Assembly: GCA_003217735.2 (NCBI GenBank)
Contig: CP031593.1
Span: forward strand, 38,122-102,121
Direction of reading: 5' to 3'
DNA: 64,000 bases
From: Marinibacterium anthonyi
GTDB taxonomy: Bacteria > Pseudomonadota > Alphaproteobacteria > Rhodobacterales > Rhodobacteraceae
Shown: piece after piece, positions 60,982-64,000 of the stretch
Numbering within the stretch: position 1 is the stretch's first letter
Layout of the letters: each line of letters starts with the position of its first letter
The notes under the pieces: generated by a model
What the model was told of the DNA's origin: nothing
The model's input: the letters and a program-made list of their open reading frames with translations, nothing else
Databases searched by the model: none
Translations under genes and position numbers: made by a program

Positions 60982-62094
60982 TCACGACGGGCTGTCGAGA
61001 AGCGCCTTGATCTCGACCATCAGGCTGTCCATCAGCGCGCCGTCCAACCGTTTGCCTTCGAACCGCAACAGGAAGCCGTTGCCGTCGGTCTGACGCCGGA
61101 TGGTGATGCCCGAGGTCGTGACCAGCGTTTCGGCATTGGCCCAGCCGGACAGCGGCTTGGCCTTGCGCGGGCGCCCCCCGGCCGACGGTTTGCGCGGCGC
61201 GCTTTCCAGGTCGGCCAGAACCGGTTCCAGCGCGGCCCATTCCTCCTCGGGGCCGGAGACGGTGTCTTCGGCAAGGGCATCGCGCAGGCGGGATTCGGCG
61301 CCGTTGCGGATCGCCTGGGCCAGCAGCAAGCCGCGCTTTTCGGTCAGGTTTTCGGGGAATTGCAGCATGTCGCCAAGTTCCTCGAAGATCGTCGCGAAGG
61401 ACCGGACCTTGGAACGCTTGGCCTTCGACGCCGTTGCAAATAGCCGGTTCACGGCCTCTTCGACATTCACGAAGGCACCCTGGTGGGCGGCGATCACGGC
61501 GATGCGGCCGCGTTCGTAATGGCTGAGCTCGGCGCGGACCTCGTTTTCCTCGACCATCGACACGAAGGCCGCGTCGGCTTCGGTACGCGGACGGACGATG
61601 GCGCGGATTCGGGCGTGTTTGGGGTTCTCGGTCAGCTCGAACAGCGCGCGCAGGGCCATCAGGCGGCGATAGCCGGACAGCAGACCGTAGCGGGCGCCGG
61701 ACGGGGAGGGGGCAGGCAGTTCATAAACCTCGACCGGCAGGCGCAAACCGCTGGCGGCGATGGACTGGCGCAGCTCCATCTGTTCGGCCTCGTCTATGAC
61801 CATGCGGTCGCGGATCATCGCGTCGGCCTCGATCTCCTCCAGGGGAATCTCGGCGATCAGCAGGCCGGCTTCCTCGGCCAGGCGCAGACGGTCCGCATCG
61901 GCGCGCCAGCGGGCCTGTTCGGCGCGCACGCCAGAGCCCGCGACCTCGGCCACCGACGCGGTATCGGCGGCCACCTGGGCGATCGGCGCCATGCCGGCGC
62001 GGGTCCCGTCGGGCCGGGTTTCGCGGCGAAACTCCGCCTCGAGCTTGCTCATGTCCTCGGCGCTTGGCGCTTCCAGTTTGCGACGCTTGGCCAT
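60982..62094 (-). CDS. parB: ParB-family plasmid partition protein
   Basis: A 370-residue ParB/RepB-like protein. The N-terminal domain carries IPLEEIEADAMIRDRMVIDE, LLSGYRRLMALRALFELTEN and the conserved VSMVEENEVRAELSHYERGR box; the central part should hold the helix-turn-helix that reads the centromere, and the C-terminus (EGKRLDGALMDSLMVEIKAL) resembles the RepB-type dimerisation end. It loads on parS-like palindromes and partners with ParA. It starts 1 bp after the parA stop. A parS-like site lies inside its own coding sequence (62018-62032) and another just past its stop. Confidence 0.88.
   Translation of the reverse strand: MAKRRKLEAPSAEDMSKLEAEFRRETRPDGTRAGMAPIAQVAADTASVAEVAGSGVRAEQARWRADADRLRLAEEAGLLIAEIPLEEIEADAMIRDRMVIDEAEQMELRQSIAASGLRLPVEVYELPAPSPSGARYGLLSGYRRLMALRALFELTENPKHARIRAIVRPRTEADAAFVSMVEENEVRAELSHYERGRIAVIAAHQGAFVNVEEAVNRLFATASKAKRSKVRSFATIFEELGDMLQFPENLTEKRGLLLAQAIRNGAESRLRDALAEDTVSGPEEEWAALEPVLADLESAPRKPSAGGRPRKAKPLSGWANAETLVTTSGITIRRQTDGNGFLLRFEGKRLDGALMDSLMVEIKALLDSPS
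62018..62032. promoter_or_regulatory. parS-like palindrome, copy 2 (inside parB)
   Basis: GTTTCGCGGCGAAAC, arms of 7 bp around a single G, lies within the parB 5' coding region and shares its 15-bp core with copy 1. Confidence 0.55.
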
Positions 62095-62095
62095 C

Positions 62096-63475
62096 TTACG
62101 CTTCCTCCTCCTGCATCTTCATGTCGCGCCACCAGGTGCCAAGGATGATCTCCTTCACCTCGGCCCAGGTCCGATCGAACGTCTCGCGCCCACGGACATA
62201 GGTGTCGCGGTTGAATTCACGGTAATCGGCCTCGTAAATGCCGTTCACCTGCTCGCCCGCCTGGCCGACCATGGCGGTCACCTCCTGGCGGTAGGTGGTC
62301 ATGAAATCCCCGAAATAGGCCTGGATCACGTTGGCCAGATCGGTCTGCTGGGCCGCGTCGAAGCGGGTGACAAGGGCGCGCACGGCGTCCCATTCGAACT
62401 TGACCTCGGGAAGGCCGGCGTTGCGGCGGGCGGCGTTTTCCCCGTCTTCCACGCTGGCGAAGGTCGAATAGAGCATGTCGAAGAACCGTCCCGTCGAATC
62501 GAATTCCAGGAAAGAGGCGCCAAGCGGCACCAGCAGGATGTCGGCCGCCGCCAGCGCGTTGATCGTGAGGTAGCCAAGCGCGGGCGGGGTATCGATGAAG
62601 ATTATGTCGTAATCATTAACGATACCTTCATTGATCAGCGCGTTCGACAGCGCATCCCACAGCGGCCAGCTGCGCAGGCCCATGCGCCAGACCGGGATCT
62701 GGAATTCGGCCCAGTACAGGTTCAGCTGCGCGCCCAGCAGGTCGATGTTGGGCCAGTGGGTCGACTGGATGATGTCGCGGGCCGAGACGCCAAGCGCTTC
62801 GGTCAGGGTCTCGTCGAAGGGCAGGGGGGGCTGGCCGCCGGCCTCGCGGATGGCGTTTTCCTCCTGCAGGGCCTGGGCGTAATCCTTGGCCAGCAGCGGG
62901 AAGGCGGTGGACCATTCGTCGCTGATGTTGCCGCCCATGATCGACGTCAGCGAGCCCTGGCTGTCCAGGTCGATCGCCAGCACCTTGTAGCCGTCCAGCG
63001 CCGCCGACATCGCCAGGTGCGCGGTTGTCGTGGTCTTCGACGTGCCACCCTTGAAGTTCGACACGGCGACGATCTTGGCGGGCAGGCCTTCGGGCCGCCA
63101 GGGCAGGTATTCGCGGTCGGCCGCGCCTTCGGCGGCGAAATGGGCGCGCAGGCGCAGCACGTCGTCCAGCGTGAACCACTTGGAATTGCCCTCGCCGGTG
63201 CCCTGCGGCAGATCGGGGTGCTTCTTGATCACCCGGCGGAAATGAGCGGGCGCAACGGGGATCAGGTAACGACAGATCTCCCACGTGGAAAACCGGCGCA
63301 GGCGTTTCTGGCCGTCGGGCGCATAACCGCGCCGGGCCAGATCCTCGCGCCCCTTCATGGCGAAGGCCGCGGCTTTTGCGAATCGTGCGGTGTCGATAGG
63401 CTCGGAGAGCTTGGCGGCGGCGGCGGCGGGGTCGATGTTGAAATACGGGGGCAGGGGCTCTTTGCTCGATGCCAT
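62096..63475 (-). CDS. parA: ParA-family plasmid partition ATPase
   Basis: A 459-residue ParA with a long N-terminal region, as in plasmid (type Ia) ParA/RepA partition proteins. An N-terminal DNA-binding part (RFSTWEICRYLIPVAPAHFR, HPDLPQGTGEGNSKWFTLDD) precedes the ATPase, whose deviant Walker A FKGGTSKTTT is at residues 141-150, with AIDLDSQGSLTSIMGG and IIFIDTPPALGYLTINALAA following. ATG 63475 has AGAGGATC upstream. The N-terminal domain probably autorepresses the operon through sites in the upstream region. It separates plasmid copies with ParB. Confidence 0.92.
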   Translation of the reverse strand: MASSKEPLPPYFNIDPAAAAAKLSEPIDTARFAKAAAFAMKGREDLARRGYAPDGQKRLRRFSTWEICRYLIPVAPAHFRRVIKKHPDLPQGTGEGNSKWFTLDDVLRLRAHFAAEGAADREYLPWRPEGLPAKIVAVSNFKGGTSKTTTTAHLAMSAALDGYKVLAIDLDSQGSLTSIMGGNISDEWSTAFPLLAKDYAQALQEENAIREAGGQPPLPFDETLTEALGVSARDIIQSTHWPNIDLLGAQLNLYWAEFQIPVWRMGLRSWPLWDALSNALINEGIVNDYDIIFIDTPPALGYLTINALAAADILLVPLGASFLEFDSTGRFFDMLYSTFASVEDGENAARRNAGLPEVKFEWDAVRALVTRFDAAQQTDLANVIQAYFGDFMTTYRQEVTAMVGQAGEQVNGIYEADYREFNRDTYVRGRETFDRTWAEVKEIILGTWWRDMKMQEEEA

Positions 63476-63561
63476 CTTTGATCCTCTGCGATGTGCGCGT
63501 GATTTGCTGCTTTGCCTGCAACTATCGCACATGACGGGCCGGTTGAGAATCCTAACAGGCG

Positions 63562-63576
63562 GTTTCGCGGCGAAAT
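63562..63576. promoter_or_regulatory. parS-like palindrome, copy 3 (upstream of parA)
   Basis: GTTTCGCGGCGAAAT contains the perfect 13-bp core TTTCGC-G-GCGAAA seen in copies 1 and 2. It lies 86 bp upstream of the parA start, where it may double as an operator for parAB. Confidence 0.6.
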
Positions 63577-63698
63577 ACCCCCTGAAAACAATCCAAAACA
63601 CCACGACGGCTGTTTGATATTTTTGGAGTCTTTAGAGTCTTTGGATCCTGATTTTTACGTATTTCCAATGGCTTGGATCGCCAAAGGTGTCAGGATAC

Positions 63699-63786
63699 GG
63701 GACAAGGGGCACCCGGATCCGGGATGAGGGGGACCCGAACACGGTGCGAGGGGGCCCGATTCGCGGGGAAAGGGCCCCCAGGGACC
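63699..63786. repeat. Four tandem 22-bp iteron-like repeats
   Basis: Units start at 63699, 63721, 63743 and 63765. The first three share GGGAYRAGGGG-ACCCG with variable ends; the fourth (GGGGAAAGGGCCCCCAGGGA) is more diverged. A further degenerate unit may precede them at 63677-63698. Exact 22-bp spacing (two helical turns) is typical of initiator-binding iterons. Confidence 0.65.
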
Positions 63787-64000
63787 GTATTTGGTGGATA
63801 AGTCGCGCCAGGACGCCAAAGAAGCGGGGCAGGGGGGTGAATGCGTCCTGTAAAAGGGTCCCCTTGGGCAGGGTAGCGCGGGTGCCTGAGCCTTTGGGCA
63901 CCCGTTTACGGGACCCGGGACGCCGGAACAAAGGTACCTGGGGGAAGATTGCGAAAAGGTGCCTTTTGTGGCAGTTTCGCAGAAAAGATCCGAGGCAGAC

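Larger units (their letters stand above)
63476..64000. other. Non-coding right end: parAB promoter region and candidate replication origin
   Basis: No convincing gene is seen. From left to right it holds an inverted pair ATGTGCG/CGCACAT (63491-63497, 63536-63542), a parS-like copy (63562-63576), a short AT-rich stretch with two 9-bp direct repeats (GAGTCTTTA 63626-63634, GAGTCTTTG 63635-63643), four tandem 22-bp repeats (63699-63786), a DnaA-box-like GGTGGATAA (63793-63801; 8 of 9 to the reverse consensus) and CGGGTGCC/GGCACCCG arms (63879-63886, 63897-63904). The layout resembles an iteron-controlled plasmid origin; the initiator gene should be to the right. Confidence 0.6.

Noticed and set aside
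63632..63931. Minus-strand open frame of 99 codons near the right edge
   Set aside because: It runs through the 22-bp repeats and is better explained as non-coding origin sequence; no ribosome site or family resemblance.

Overview
The window looks like part of a plasmid or chromid of an aerobic, high-GC alphaproteobacterium of the Rhodobacteraceae (Roseobacter-like) kind. The reasons are the strongly GC-biased third codon positions on both strands, the Rhizobium/Roseobacter-type catabolic operons (rha transport, TctABC, IolG), and a parAB partition module next to iteron-like repeats at the right edge. I see no rRNA, tRNA, CRISPR array, insertion sequence or phage gene. All taxonomic and family calls come from reading the sequence, not from a search.

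Layout, left to right. (1) 1-2988: the start of an inositol/sugar operon on the minus strand (iolG-like dehydrogenase, then a periplasmic binding protein cut by the window edge), divergent from a LacI regulator, with two perfect palindromic operators between them. (2) 3402-21829: a large island that looks built for breakdown of an N-heterocyclic compound. It has two flavin (LLM) monooxygenases, an amino-acid-type ABC importer, an isochorismatase-like amidohydrolase, a NicA/NicB-like molybdenum hydroxylase whose large subunit carries three cytochrome c haem sites, hyuA/hyuB lactam hydrolases, a 6-hydroxynicotinate-reductase-like Fe-S protein, a UPF0280 (ApbE-like) protein, two paralogous 'amino acid synthesis' (DUF1185) proteins and a MarR regulator. 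(3) 22104-26380: a two-gene biosynthetic unit, a TauD/SyrP-like oxygenase translationally coupled to an A-T-TE-TPR single-module synthetase. (4) 26421-32130: a second three-subunit molybdenum hydroxylase, a TetR regulator, a ModE-like regulator and a lone ModA.

(5) 32127-42892: a complete L-rhamnose catabolic locus (rhaK, mutarotase, rhaQ, rhaP, rhaT, rhaS, rhaR on minus; rhaD and rhaA on plus) with a repeated operator between the two arms. (6) 42956-52310: a TctABC solute transporter with a set of oxidoreductases, a PrpD-family protein, a lactonase-like metallohydrolase and an FCD-type GntR regulator; the substrate is unknown. (7) 52350-55032: bdhA, acetoacetate decarboxylase and a patatin hydrolase (ketone body / PHB metabolism). 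(8) 55118-60867: EmrAB-type efflux with a 48-residue DUF3096 membrane protein, a YfdX protein and a two-component system. (9) 60982-64000: parB, parA, three copies of a parS-like palindrome, and a candidate replication origin with four tandem 22-bp repeats; the initiator gene should lie just outside the window.

Most operons follow one plan: regulator, transporter, then redox and hydrolytic enzymes, with stem-loops around binding-protein genes and bidirectional hairpins between convergent genes. Molybdenum recurs (two Mo hydroxylases plus ModE-like and ModA proteins). The least familiar parts are the hybrid oxidative/reductive heterocycle island and the oxygenase-synthetase pair.
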